In this document: in pieces, positions 29,638 through 40,485 of the stretch
Layout: each line of letters starts with the position of its first letter
Position numbering within the stretch: position 1 is the first letter of the stretch
From: an uncultured Methylococcaceae bacterium
Lineage (GTDB): Bacteria; Pseudomonadota; Gammaproteobacteria; Methylococcales; Methylomonadaceae
Assembly: GCA_903938485.1 (NCBI GenBank)
Contig: CAJADF010000089.1
Span: 30,847-94,846 of the forward strand
Direction of reading: 5' to 3'
DNA: 64,000 bases
The notes under the pieces: model-generated
What the model saw: only the letters and a program-made list of their open reading frames with translations
What the model was told of the DNA's origin: nothing
Database searches by the model: none
Translations under genes and position numbers: made by a program

Positions 29638-30242
29638 CTATTTTGCCTCATCACTAGCGCAAACAGTTCTGACTCTACAAAACCCTGCAACCAGTTATTC
29701 ACAACCTGAAAAGGCGCGTGTTGCCACCAAACCATATCTACACTGGCAAACTGTCGTATAAACGGAAAAATTGCCACATCCGCTATCGATATTTGTTGGC
29801 CACATAAATACCGATTACGCGTTAGACGCTCGTTAAGTTCTATTAAAAACCCAGAAGCCTGGTCACGATAATAATCTTGTGAAAATTCTGGATAACGATC
29901 CGCATATTTATAACGATCCAAATAAAACTTAAAATCACCATCATTCCATTTGATTAATTCTTCAACTTCTAATTCCTCAGAAGCTAATAACCAATGTTCA
30001 GGATCAGTTTGATTTAAAGCCCAGTTCATAATGATTAAACTTTCCTCAAGTACAACATCATTAGTTAAATACAAGACAGGCACAGTGCCTTTGGGTGATA
30101 TTTCTAATAAATGCGCAGGCTTAGCTTTTAAATCCACCTCACGAATTTCTACCGCAATTCCTGCGTAGAATAGTGCCATTCTTGCTCGAATGGCATAAGG
30201 ACACCGCCTAAAACTATAAAGTATGGGTAAATTACTTTTCAT
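29634..30242 (-). CDS. Glutathione S-transferase family protein
   Basis: 202 aa; 'LYSFRRCPYAIRARMAL', 'SPKGTVPVLYL', C-terminal GST helices. Confidence 0.88.
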   Translation of the reverse strand: MKSNLPILYSFRRCPYAIRARMALFYAGIAVEIREVDLKAKPAHLLEISPKGTVPVLYLTNDVVLEESLIIMNWALNQTDPEHWLLASEELEVEELIKWNDGDFKFYLDRYKYADRYPEFSQDYYRDQASGFLIELNERLTRNRYLCGQQISIADVAIFPFIRQFASVDMVWWQHAPFQVVNNWLQGFVESELFALVMRQNR

Positions 30243-30273
30243 ATCAAAAGTTTACGTTCCTCTCAGCAAACAC

Positions 30274-30313
30274 AAAAAAGCCCCGACTATTTAACAATAG
30301 CCGAGGCTCTTTC
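30274..30313 (-). terminator. Intrinsic terminator of groSL
   Basis: AAAAAAGCCCCGACTATT-TAAC-AATAGCCGAGGCTCTTT, T-run on minus strand. Confidence 0.75.
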
Positions 30314-30353
30314 AAAAGTAGAATTAAAGCCTGAAGGCCTTAAGACAACATGA

Positions 30354-32341
<1,988 letters not shown>

Positions 32342-32378
32342 TTATATCTCCTTAGATTAAAATAACAAAAATTGATTA

Positions 32379-32405
32379 TTAGCACTCACCTCTAATGAGT
32401 GCTAA
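32379..32405. promoter_or_regulatory. CIRCE operator (HrcA binding site) upstream of groSL
   Basis: Perfect TTAGCACTC-N9-GAGTGCTAA. Confidence 0.93.
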
Positions 32406-32478
32406 TGATAATGAACTTTTGCACACTGTCAAGTTCTTTGGCATTATCTATACTTTCATTAGCTCAATAACACGATAC

Positions 32479-33225
32479 ATGAACGACAACCAACTGCTAC
32501 GCTATAGCCGACAAATCATGCTGACTCAATGTGATATTGAGGGCCAACAAAAACTACTATCCGCTAAAGTATTAATAGTTGGGGCCGGTGGCCTAGGCTC
32601 ACCTGCTGCCATGTATCTGGCTGCGGCCGGTATCGGCCGAATTACTATTTATGATAATGATGAAGTAGAGTTATCCAATCTACAAAGACAGATTGCTCAC
32701 AACACCCCCGATATTGGGTTAGATAAAGTTATTTCAACCCAACAAACATTGAAAAATTTAAATCCAGATGTTGAAGTCATCGCAGTTAAAGAAAAATTAA
32801 CAGGTAAAACATTAGATTCAGAAGTGCTTGCTGCGGATATCGTTTTAGATTGTAGTGATAATTTCTCGACTCGCTTTGCGATCAACCAAGCCTGTGTTAA
32901 CTATCAAACCCCCTTAGTCTCAGGAGCAGCGATTCGCTTTGAAGGCCAAGTATCAGTATTTACACCCGGCAAAAACTACAGCCCTTGTTACAACTGTCTC
33001 TACAGCAGTGACGGTGAAGAATTACAAACCTGCTCCACCAATGGAGTTATTGCACCTATCACAGGCATCATTGGCAGTATTCAGGCTTTAGAAGCGATCA
33101 AGTTGATTATCTCAGCCGGCGAATCTTTAACCGGTAGATTGTTATTGTTGGATGGATTAACGATGGAATGGCGCACAATGAGATTAAAAAAGGATGTCAC
33201 CTGCCCTACTTGCGGTGATTTATAA
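32479..33225 (+). CDS. moeB: ThiF/MoeB/HesA family adenylyltransferase (sulfur-carrier activating)
   Basis: 'LLRYSRQIMLTQCDIEGQQKLLSAKVLIVGAGGLGSPAAMYLAAAGIG', C-terminal CxxC; ORF track start 32395 lies inside CIRCE, so the ATG at 32479 is preferred. Confidence 0.88.
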   Translation: MNDNQLLRYSRQIMLTQCDIEGQQKLLSAKVLIVGAGGLGSPAAMYLAAAGIGRITIYDNDEVELSNLQRQIAHNTPDIGLDKVISTQQTLKNLNPDVEVIAVKEKLTGKTLDSEVLAADIVLDCSDNFSTRFAINQACVNYQTPLVSGAAIRFEGQVSVFTPGKNYSPCYNCLYSSDGEELQTCSTNGVIAPITGIIGSIQALEAIKLIISAGESLTGRLLLLDGLTMEWRTMRLKKDVTCPTCGDL

Positions 33226-33256
33226 GTCAGATTATCTGAGCGATTATCTGACTTAT
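33222..33256. terminator. Bidirectional terminator-like hairpin after moeB
   Basis: ATAAGTCAGATTATC-TGAGC-GATTATCTGACTTAT, one mismatch, T-rich downstream. Confidence 0.65.
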
Positions 33257-33272
33257 AACTGCTTGAATTTAT

Positions 33273-33479
33273 TTATTTTTTTCCTAACCTAGTCTTAACA
33301 AAATGAATAGCAGTTTCAGCCAAATCGTTGACTAACGAAGGGCTATCGCCATGCACTTCTGTTTCACCAAATGGTTTAGTATTTTTACTGGTATATTTAT
33401 AGATAAAATAGCCTAATGGTGCAAATACCGCTGTAGCAATAATTACCATTATTATCAATAAACCGATTACTCCACCCAT
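33273..33479 (-). CDS. Small membrane protein, unknown function
   Basis: 68 aa, one N-terminal hydrophobic helix; upstream GAGGA motif. Confidence 0.5.
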   Translation of the reverse strand: MGGVIGLLIIMVIIATAVFAPLGYFIYKYTSKNTKPFGETEVHGDSPSLVNDLAETAIHFVKTRLGKK

Positions 33480-33670
33480 AGTTCCTCCTCAATGATTTTA
33501 CGTGTAGATTATTATTTTTAAAAGAGTTTGAATAATACTCTTTTTTAGCCTAGAAAAACATCCCTCTTAATCGAAGTCAATTGTTGCTTAAACAAAAAGA
33601 TCATCGTATACTTTTAAATGGCTTACTTGATCAAGCTAGACACTATTCTAATAATTCCGGAGGTTTTACA

Positions 33671-33745
33671 ATGAAATGGGAAACACCAAGCTACACTGAT
33701 TTACGTTTTGGTTTCGAAGTAACAATGTACATCTACAACCGTTGA
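33671..33745 (+). CDS. pqqA: PQQ precursor peptide PqqA (24 aa)
   Basis: atgaaatgggaaacacca... = MKWETPSYTDLRFGFEVTMYIYNR*, conserved E-x3-Y core, strong GGAGG upstream, directly before pqqB; absent from ORF track. Confidence 0.95.
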   Translation: MKWETPSYTDLRFGFEVTMYIYNR

Positions 33746-33752
33746 TCAAATC

Positions 33753-33819
33753 TTCCTAGCATACGTTAGGAATTTTTGTTGTAGAACTAAAAGGGATTCA
33801 ATATGAGTCCCTTTTTTTT
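33753..33819 (+). terminator. Two consecutive hairpins between pqqA and pqqB (putative attenuating terminators)
   Basis: TTCCTAGCATACGTTAGGAATTTTTG and AAAAGGGATTCAATATGAGTCCCTTTTTTTT. Confidence 0.65.
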
Positions 33820-33872
33820 GCCTGAAATCCGTAATTACCGTATCATTCTGGCTTTCTTTTAAGGCTTACACT

Positions 33873-34790
33873 ATGAAAATTAGAGTTCTTGGTTCTGGAG
33901 CAGGCGGCGGTTTTCCTCAATGGAACTGCAATTGCCATAATTGCCACCGTATTCGTCATCAACAAATGACGGGGACCGCCCGTACGCAATCATCCATTGC
34001 GGTAAGTACCGACAATAAAAACTGGTTGTTATTTAACACATCGCCTGACATTAGAGCGCAACTAGAAGCCTTTCCAGCGATCCAGCCTAAAGAAGGTATT
34101 AGAGACACTGGTATTAAAGCGATTCTATTGATTGACAGTCAAATTGATCATACTACAGGTATGCTAATGCTCCGCGAAGGCAAACCACTTGAAGTTTATT
34201 GCACTGAAATGGTTAGACAAGACTTAACCACTGGCTTTCCATTATTTAATATGTTGGCACACTATTGCACAGTCAATCATCACCCTATTCCAGTGGATGG
34301 CAGTAGCTTCACCATTCCGGGTATTGAAGATTTACGTATTTATAGTCAAGCCCTAAAAAGCAAGGCACCGCCGTATTCACCGCATAGGCATGATCCACAT
34401 AAAGGAGACAATGTTGGGGTTATCATTGAACAGATTTCTACCGGTAAAAAAGTATTTTACTCACCCGGCCTAGGTGAGATAGAACCGCATGTGATGGATG
34501 CCATGCAAGCCGTGGATTGTTTGTTAGTGGACGGTACGTTCTGGACAGATGATGAAATGTGTACCCAAGGCATCAGCCAGAAAAAAGCTCGCGAAATTGG
34601 GCATTTACCGCAATCCGGTGAAGGTGGCATGATAGAAGTACTCAATGGCGTGACTAAAGCACGCAAGATATTGATCCATATCAATAACACTAACCCTATT
34701 TTAGATGATGATTCCGCGCAGCGTAAAATCCTAGATGCCGCAGGCATCGAAGTGGCTTACGACGGCATGGAAATCGACTTACAGTCATAA
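33873..34790 (+). CDS. pqqB: PQQ biosynthesis protein PqqB (MBL fold)
   Basis: 305 aa; '[24 protein letters not shown]'. Confidence 0.97.
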   Translation: MKIRVLGSGAGGGFPQWNCNCHNCHRIRHQQMTGTARTQSSIAVSTDNKNWLLFNTSPDIRAQLEAFPAIQPKEGIRDTGIKAILLIDSQIDHTTGMLMLREGKPLEVYCTEMVRQDLTTGFPLFNMLAHYCTVNHHPIPVDGSSFTIPGIEDLRIYSQALKSKAPPYSPHRHDPHKGDNVGVIIEQISTGKKVFYSPGLGEIEPHVMDAMQAVDCLLVDGTFWTDDEMCTQGISQKKAREIGHLPQSGEGGMIEVLNGVTKARKILIHINNTNPILDDDSAQRKILDAAGIEVAYDGMEIDLQS

Positions 34791-34813
34791 ACTAAACACA
34801 CCTTGGAAACCCC

Positions 34814-35545
34814 ATGAGCACTAACGATACTACCGCATGGACCAGAACCGAATTTGAAGCCGCCCTTAGAGGCATGGAAAAGTACTACCATATTCATCAT
34901 CCTTACCACACCTTGATGAATGAAGGTAAGCTCACTAAAGCTCAATTACAAGGCTGGGTAGCTAACCGCTTTTATTATCAGGTGTGCATTCCTATCAAAG
35001 ATGCCAACATCTTAGCGAACTGCCCCGATCGTGAAACGCGTGCTAAATGGATACAACGTATCTTAGATCATGATGGTCATCCAGGTGATCCAGGTGGGAT
35101 TGAAGCGTGGATTCAATTGGGTATTGCGGTGGGTTTAACCCGTGAAGACATCACGTCTTTAAAACACGTTTTACCCGGCGTTCGTTTTGCAGTGGATGCT
35201 TACGTTAACTTTGCCCGCCGCGCAGAATGGCATGAAGCAGCGAGCTCTTCTTTAACAGAACTGTTTGCCCCTAAAATTCATCAACAACGCTTGGATAATT
35301 GGCCAGAACATTATCCTTGGGTGGATATCGAAGGTTATAACTACTTCCGCAAACGCTTAACTGAAGCACGTCGAGATGTTGAACACGGTTTAGAGATCAC
35401 CTTAGAGTGGTATAAAACCCGTGAACAACAAAGTCGCATGGTCGATATTTTAAAATTCAAACTCGATGTATTGTGGAGCATGGCTGATGCGATGTATATG
35501 GCGTATATCAATGAGATGCCCCCTTACTTTAACTCTGAGCAATAA
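34814..35545 (+). CDS. pqqC: Pyrroloquinoline-quinone synthase PqqC
   Basis: 243 aa; '[33 protein letters not shown]'. Confidence 0.97.
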   Translation: MSTNDTTAWTRTEFEAALRGMEKYYHIHHPYHTLMNEGKLTKAQLQGWVANRFYYQVCIPIKDANILANCPDRETRAKWIQRILDHDGHPGDPGGIEAWIQLGIAVGLTREDITSLKHVLPGVRFAVDAYVNFARRAEWHEAASSSLTELFAPKIHQQRLDNWPEHYPWVDIEGYNYFRKRLTEARRDVEHGLEITLEWYKTREQQSRMVDILKFKLDVLWSMADAMYMAYINEMPPYFNSEQ

Positions 35546-35577
35546 GCACTTTTATAACCATAAACACCGTATTAATA

Positions 35578-35850
35578 ATGAGTATAAATCCAGAATTACC
35601 CATTCAATTTTCCCGTACCCACCGCTTGCAATGGGAAGAAGCCCAACAAAAGAATGTTATTCTTTATCCAGAAGGCATGGTAGAGCTTAATCAAAGCTCA
35701 GCTGAGATTCTAAAACTTTGCGATGGCACCCGCACACTCGCCCAAATCGTCAGCGATTTAGAAGCCGCTTTCAGCACCTCTGGACTCACTAACGATATCA
35801 CCGCTTTTTTAGAGGTCGCACTGCAAAATGGCTGGATTAACCAAAACTAA
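35578..35850 (+). CDS. pqqD: PqqA-binding chaperone PqqD
   Basis: 90 aa; '[38 protein letters not shown]'; overlaps pqqE start. Confidence 0.95.
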   Translation: MSINPELPIQFSRTHRLQWEEAQQKNVILYPEGMVELNQSSAEILKLCDGTRTLAQIVSDLEAAFSTSGLTNDITAFLEVALQNGWINQN

Positions 35851-36955
35851 ACCCACGCCTCCGCGTTGGTTATTAGCAGAGCTTACGTATGCCTGCCCAT
35901 TGCAATGTCCGTATTGCTCTAATCCTTTGGATTACACGAAGTATCAAAATGAATTAGACACAGACGACTGGAAACGCGTCCTCACTCAAGCACGCAAAAT
36001 GGGTGCCGTACAGCTCGGCTTTTCGGGCGGCGAACCGTTAACCCGACAAGACCTACCTGAACTGGTCAAACACGCCCGAGAACTCGGTTATTACTCCAAT
36101 TTAATCACGTCGGGCTATGGCTTAACGGAAGAGAAAATCATCGCCTTAAAAGAGGCGGGGCTGGATCATATTCAAGTCAGCATTCAAGCCAGTAGCCAAG
36201 AATTGAATGACCATATTGCCGGTACCGCGTCTTTTAATCATAAGAAAGAAGTGGCGCATCTGGTTAAAAAACACGGCTACCCCATGGTATTGTGTGTGGT
36301 AATCCACCGTGAGAATATCCACCAAATGCCAGAGATATTAGCGATGGCAGAAGAATTAGGTGCAGATTATTTAGAACTGGCTAATACGCAATATTATGGC
36401 TGGGCACATACCAACCGCGATCAATTATTGCCCACTAAAGCACAGTTTGAGAAAGCCGAGATCATTGCGCAAGCCTTTAAAGAACAAGTCGCCGGTAAAA
36501 TGAAGATCTATTACGTCGTCCCCGACTTTTATGAAGACAGACCTAAAGCCTGTATGAATGGCTGGGGCACCACTTTTTTAACGATTGCACCCGATGGCGT
36601 GGCTTTACCCTGCCATTCAGCACGGGAACTCCCGGGGTTAGATTGCCCAAGCGTAAAAGACTACAGCGTAGAAGAAATTTGGAATGAATCGAAAGCCTTT
36701 AATTTCTTTAGAGGCACGGAATGGATGAAAGAGCCTTGCCGCAGTTGCGATGAGAAAGATAAAGACTTTGGCGGTTGTCATTGCCAAGCGTATTTATTAA
36801 CCGGCGATATGCATAACACTGACCCAGTCTGTAGCAAGTCACCCCATCACGGTGTTATACAAGAAGCCATAGATTCAGCTGCCGCTAGTACTTTGGCTGA
36901 GAATGAAAAACCCTTGGTCTTTAGAAACAGCAAGAATTCTAAGTTATTATCTTAA
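35828..36955 (+). CDS. pqqE: PqqA peptide cyclase PqqE (radical SAM, SPASM)
   Basis: 375 aa; radical SAM 'CPLQCPYC', SPASM cysteines '[24 protein letters not shown]'. Confidence 0.97.
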   Translation: MAGLTKTKPTPPRWLLAELTYACPLQCPYCSNPLDYTKYQNELDTDDWKRVLTQARKMGAVQLGFSGGEPLTRQDLPELVKHARELGYYSNLITSGYGLTEEKIIALKEAGLDHIQVSIQASSQELNDHIAGTASFNHKKEVAHLVKKHGYPMVLCVVIHRENIHQMPEILAMAEELGADYLELANTQYYGWAHTNRDQLLPTKAQFEKAEIIAQAFKEQVAGKMKIYYVVPDFYEDRPKACMNGWGTTFLTIAPDGVALPCHSARELPGLDCPSVKDYSVEEIWNESKAFNFFRGTEWMKEPCRSCDEKDKDFGGCHCQAYLLTGDMHNTDPVCSKSPHHGVIQEAIDSAAASTLAENEKPLVFRNSKNSKLLS

Positions 36956-36957
36956 CC

Positions 36958-37533
36958 TTACAAACCCTCCCAAGGGGTGTATAGGCCTTCTACATTAACG
37001 CCGAACATGTCTAAGACTCGACCAACCGTTTCATTGACCATCGCAGTTAAAGAATCGGTTTTACTGTAAAAAGCCGGCATGGGTGGAAACATAATACCGC
37101 CCATTTCGGTCACAATGCCCATATTTCTGATATGCACCAGATTTAACGGTGTTTCTCTCGGCATCACCACTAAACGGCGACGTTCTTTTAATACCACATC
37201 AGCACCGCGTGAAATTAAGTTATCACCAAAACCATGCGCCACTGCAGAGAGCGTCTTCATAGAACACGGTGCGATAATCATGCCTTCTGTTTTAAAGCCA
37301 CCGCTAGAAATGCTGGCCGCAATATCATCAATACCATGCGTGACATCCGCCAACTTAAACAGTTCTGCCCGTTTCATATCCATTTCGTGTTTTAAATTAA
37401 CCACACCTGCATCAGAGATGATTAAATGAGTTTCCCACTCAGGTTGCTCTTTTAAAACTTGCAACATCCTTACGCCGTAAACAGCGCCTGTTGCACCGGT
37501 CATGGCTATAATTAAGCGTTTTTTCTGTGTCAT
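36958..37533 (-). CDS. ubiX: Flavin prenyltransferase UbiX
   Basis: 191 aa; 'IAMTGATGAVYGVRMLQVL', 'APCSMKTLSAVAHGFGDNLISRGADV'. Confidence 0.95.
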   Translation of the reverse strand: MTQKKRLIIAMTGATGAVYGVRMLQVLKEQPEWETHLIISDAGVVNLKHEMDMKRAELFKLADVTHGIDDIAASISSGGFKTEGMIIAPCSMKTLSAVAHGFGDNLISRGADVVLKERRRLVVMPRETPLNLVHIRNMGIVTEMGGIMFPPMPAFYSKTDSLTAMVNETVGRVLDMFGVNVEGLYTPWEGL

Positions 37534-37578
37534 CGTAAAAGTGTCTAAATTAAGGGATACAAATAAAATATAAGCTAT

Positions 37579-37652
37579 TTATGTAGGAGCGATTTTAGCC
37601 ACGAAAATTTTAGCTGAAACGAAAATCGTGGCTAAAGCCATTCCTACATAAA
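37579..37652. repeat. REP-like palindromic repeat (GTAGGAGCGaTTTTAGCCACGA family)
   Basis: TTTATGTAGGAGCGATTTTAGCCACGAAAATTTTAGC...CGAAAATCGTGGCTAAAGCCATTCCTACATAAA inverted repeat. Confidence 0.8.
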
Positions 37653-37683
37653 GCATTTATTACCAAGTTACAATCAACTATTC

Positions 37684-38652
37684 CTAAACCAACAAGCGTT
37701 CCGCGAACTGATCCGTAGCAGAAACTAAGGCATCGATCATGTCTTCACCTTGGGCAATATGTCCCGCATGCGGCAATATAACATATTCTGCTTTCGGCAA
37801 GGCCTCATGTAATCGCTGCCCGGCTTCTATCGGACAGGTTAAATCCTGCCGACCATGAATAATAATGGTCGGTATATTCGTTAACAGGGCACAGTTATCT
37901 AAAATCTGATTGTCCTGTATAAAATAGGTATTCAGGGCGTAATGCAATTCCATGGCAACTTGCTTCACCATCTTCTCCGTGATGTGTTCGTCATGACCTG
38001 CCTCTTGATAAGCATGACCCAACGCAACTTGTCCGCCCCAGGCCATCCATTCTCTAGTCACTCGGCGTTTAGCCACCTCATCTTTACCCGTTAATGTCGC
38101 CCATAAACTGATGACGATATTATCTGGATCGATTTGTGGCGCACTGTCTACCAAGCGCTGGTAACGCTCTGGATAGATTCGATTAACACCATCTTTAGCA
38201 AACCATTCTAAATCGGTTTGTCTGGCTAAAAAGACGGCACGAATAATCATGGCCGAGACTTTTTCGGGGTGTTGTTGCGCATACAGTAAAGCCAATGCCC
38301 CACCCCAAGATCCGCCAAATACTAGCCATTGTTCTATTTTTAATTGCTGACGAATGCGCTCCATATCATCAATCAAATCTTGCGTCGTATTATGCGCTAA
38401 CTCCCCGAAAGGCAAAGACTGACCGCACCCGCGTTGATCAAACAAAATAATCTGATATTTTTCGGGATTAAAAAAACTACGATGATGGGGTTTAGTACCC
38501 GAACACGGCCCACCGTGCAAAAATATCACCGGTATGCCGTCTGGATTACCACTCAATTCGACATAAACGGAGTGCTGACTATCAGTTTCAAGAAAAAAAG
38601 TATGGTAGGGTGTGATGTCTGGGTAAAGGCTTTTCATGGTAGGCGTCGTCAT
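37684..38652 (-). CDS. pip: Proline iminopeptidase
   Basis: 322 aa; 'VIFLHGGPCSGTKPHHRSFFNPEKYQIILFDQRGCGQS', 'VFGGSWGGALALLYAQ'. Confidence 0.94.
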   Translation of the reverse strand: MTTPTMKSLYPDITPYHTFFLETDSQHSVYVELSGNPDGIPVIFLHGGPCSGTKPHHRSFFNPEKYQIILFDQRGCGQSLPFGELAHNTTQDLIDDMERIRQQLKIEQWLVFGGSWGGALALLYAQQHPEKVSAMIIRAVFLARQTDLEWFAKDGVNRIYPERYQRLVDSAPQIDPDNIVISLWATLTGKDEVAKRRVTREWMAWGGQVALGHAYQEAGHDEHITEKMVKQVAMELHYALNTYFIQDNQILDNCALLTNIPTIIIHGRQDLTCPIEAGQRLHEALPKAEYVILPHAGHIAQGEDMIDALVSATDQFAERLLV

Positions 38653-38816
38653 AAATCATTAGGGCTATGAATAGACAACTCTTATAAAGCCGTCTATTTA
38701 CATCAGTGTCTTCGAGTATCATAAAACCGAGGCATGAAGGCTGTAAAGCGCCAATTCATTGATCACCTCGCATCCCGCTTTTAAGAATAGTTAGATGAGC
38801 CACTAAAATTGCGCCC

Positions 38817-39024
38817 TAACACTTGGTAATTGTGAGGTAACACTAGAAAAATCGCATGCGATCTTGGCTTTTGTCGCCTCACAAAAGCCAAAAGACACCT
38901 CGCTATATCAAGCCCCCGCTATCACAACCGATCTGTGTGATATCGCATAGCATTAATGTGCATGCAACGTTTAGTGGTGCGACCTCACATTTGCGCAGTG
39001 CTAGGTCACAATTGCTGAGTGTTA
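38817..39024. mobile_element. Putative non-autonomous element bounded by paired 21-bp repeats in inverted orientation
   Basis: Units TAACACTTGGTAATTGTGAGG (38817-38837) and TAACACTAG... (38838-38858) versus, on the minus strand, TAACACTCAGCAATTGTGACC (39004-39024) and TAGCACTGCGCAAATGTGAGG (38983-39003). Confidence 0.45.
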
Positions 39025-39170
39025 TCTGACTTTTTTCCTGTGCGAGGGCGATTTTTGCGTGTGTTTGGGCGCTTTTTCAGTCAACGAGAACGTTTAATCA
39101 TGAAGCGATTAACTACACCTACTCATCACACTGTTTTTATTATAGGCCTTAAGTTAACAGGCATAAAAAA

Positions 39171-39200
39171 AGGGCGAGAATCGCTTCTCGCCCTTTTTGT
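39171..39200 (-). terminator. Intrinsic terminator of the outer-membrane protein gene
   Basis: AGGGCGAGAA-TCGC-TTCTCGCCCT flanked by A7/T5. Confidence 0.8.
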
Positions 39201-39224
39201 TGGGTAACGATTTAAGCGGAATGC

Positions 39225-40127
39225 TTAGAAACCGAAACCTAAAGTACCACCTGCAGTTAAACCGTTAACATTAGTACCATCAAGTGTAGATGTCGCTAAG
39301 AAGTAACGCACGTCTGCACCAATATACAAGCTTTTCCAAACTCTATAATCGACACCTGTACCAAAGTTCATTGCTGGTTTTAGCTCAGTGATTGAGTTAG
39401 CTTGAGATGGAGGACTGATAACGTTTAAAGTGAAGCCAACTGGAATTAACCAAGGTCTGAAATCACTACCCTTCATGAATTTAATTTTTGGAGACGCATT
39501 AATTCTTAACATACTTTGAGATGCTGTTGAATAACCTGTTGTATCAACTGTCAATCCACCAACACTGCTCTTGAATGTACCTAAATCAACGTAGTTAAGA
39601 TCCAATTCGCCTAATAATTCTGTCTTATCCATTAAACCAAACATATTATCGTTCAATTTAAAATCAATACCTGCTCCAAAGTTCCAACCAGTTGAATGAC
39701 CGTTTGAACCAGTTGACGCCGAACCATTTACTCCACCAATACTATTAGTAGTAGCAATCATTGAGCTATCATTGTTACTAAAACCGCCACGGAAGTACAA
39801 CATGTTGCCACCTTCAGCATGATGAGTTTCTGCATGTTTAGCTTTTACTGAGGTAGCCCATGCATCTAATTCTTGTACTTTTTTAGTATCTGCAGCCACT
39901 GTAGCTGCTACTGTTGCCGCTGGAGTCCCCGCATTAACTTGTGCTCTTAAAGCCGCAATTTCATCTTGCATAGCACGTAATTGTGCTTCTAATACTTCAG
40001 TTTTGCTAACTGCTGCTGGAGCAGTAGCTTTATGTTTGTGTGCTGAGGCTTGTGGTGCTGCTACTAAACCTGCAACGGCTAACGTTGCTAAGGCTGCTCC
40101 TAGGTATTTTTTATTTTTATTAATCAT
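39225..40127 (-). CDS. Outer-membrane beta-barrel protein with N-terminal coiled coil
   Basis: Signal peptide 'MINKNKKYLGAALATLAVAGLVAAPQASA', coiled coil, C-terminal strands ending 'GGTLGFGF'; ORF track start 40169 extends upstream of the likely ATG at 40127. Confidence 0.7.
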   Translation of the reverse strand: MINKNKKYLGAALATLAVAGLVAAPQASAHKHKATAPAAVSKTEVLEAQLRAMQDEIAALRAQVNAGTPAATVAATVAADTKKVQELDAWATSVKAKHAETHHAEGGNMLYFRGGFSNNDSSMIATTNSIGGVNGSASTGSNGHSTGWNFGAGIDFKLNDNMFGLMDKTELLGELDLNYVDLGTFKSSVGGLTVDTTGYSTASQSMLRINASPKIKFMKGSDFRPWLIPVGFTLNVISPPSQANSITELKPAMNFGTGVDYRVWKSLYIGADVRYFLATSTLDGTNVNGLTAGGTLGFGF

Positions 40128-40485
40128 AATTATCCCCTTATGGGTTGTTAATTTACAAACGATTTGCATAAATACAACAAATCACATCAAGCGGGAAAAT
40201 AATATCAGTAAACTGATTAACCCACAAGCTTTAATGCCATTTGCCTTAAAAAACATAAACCTTAAATATCAATAAGTAAGAAGACTCATCACTATAAAAG
40301 ATACTCAACATAAGCAGAAATTGAATAAAAATTGATTCACATCAAGTTTACAACATTATCTATATAACTGAAACTTATTAGATTTTATTGTGAAACAATC
40401 AGGCTATTCTAAGAATAAAATCACCGCCTAACCCAATATTCTAAGTACACGGTATAATGAGCAAAGAATAACTTTACTTTAAATA

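Noticed and set aside
39019-39207. 62-aa plus-strand ORF between pip and the OMP gene
   Set aside because: Runs through the OMP terminator hairpin; no recognisable domain
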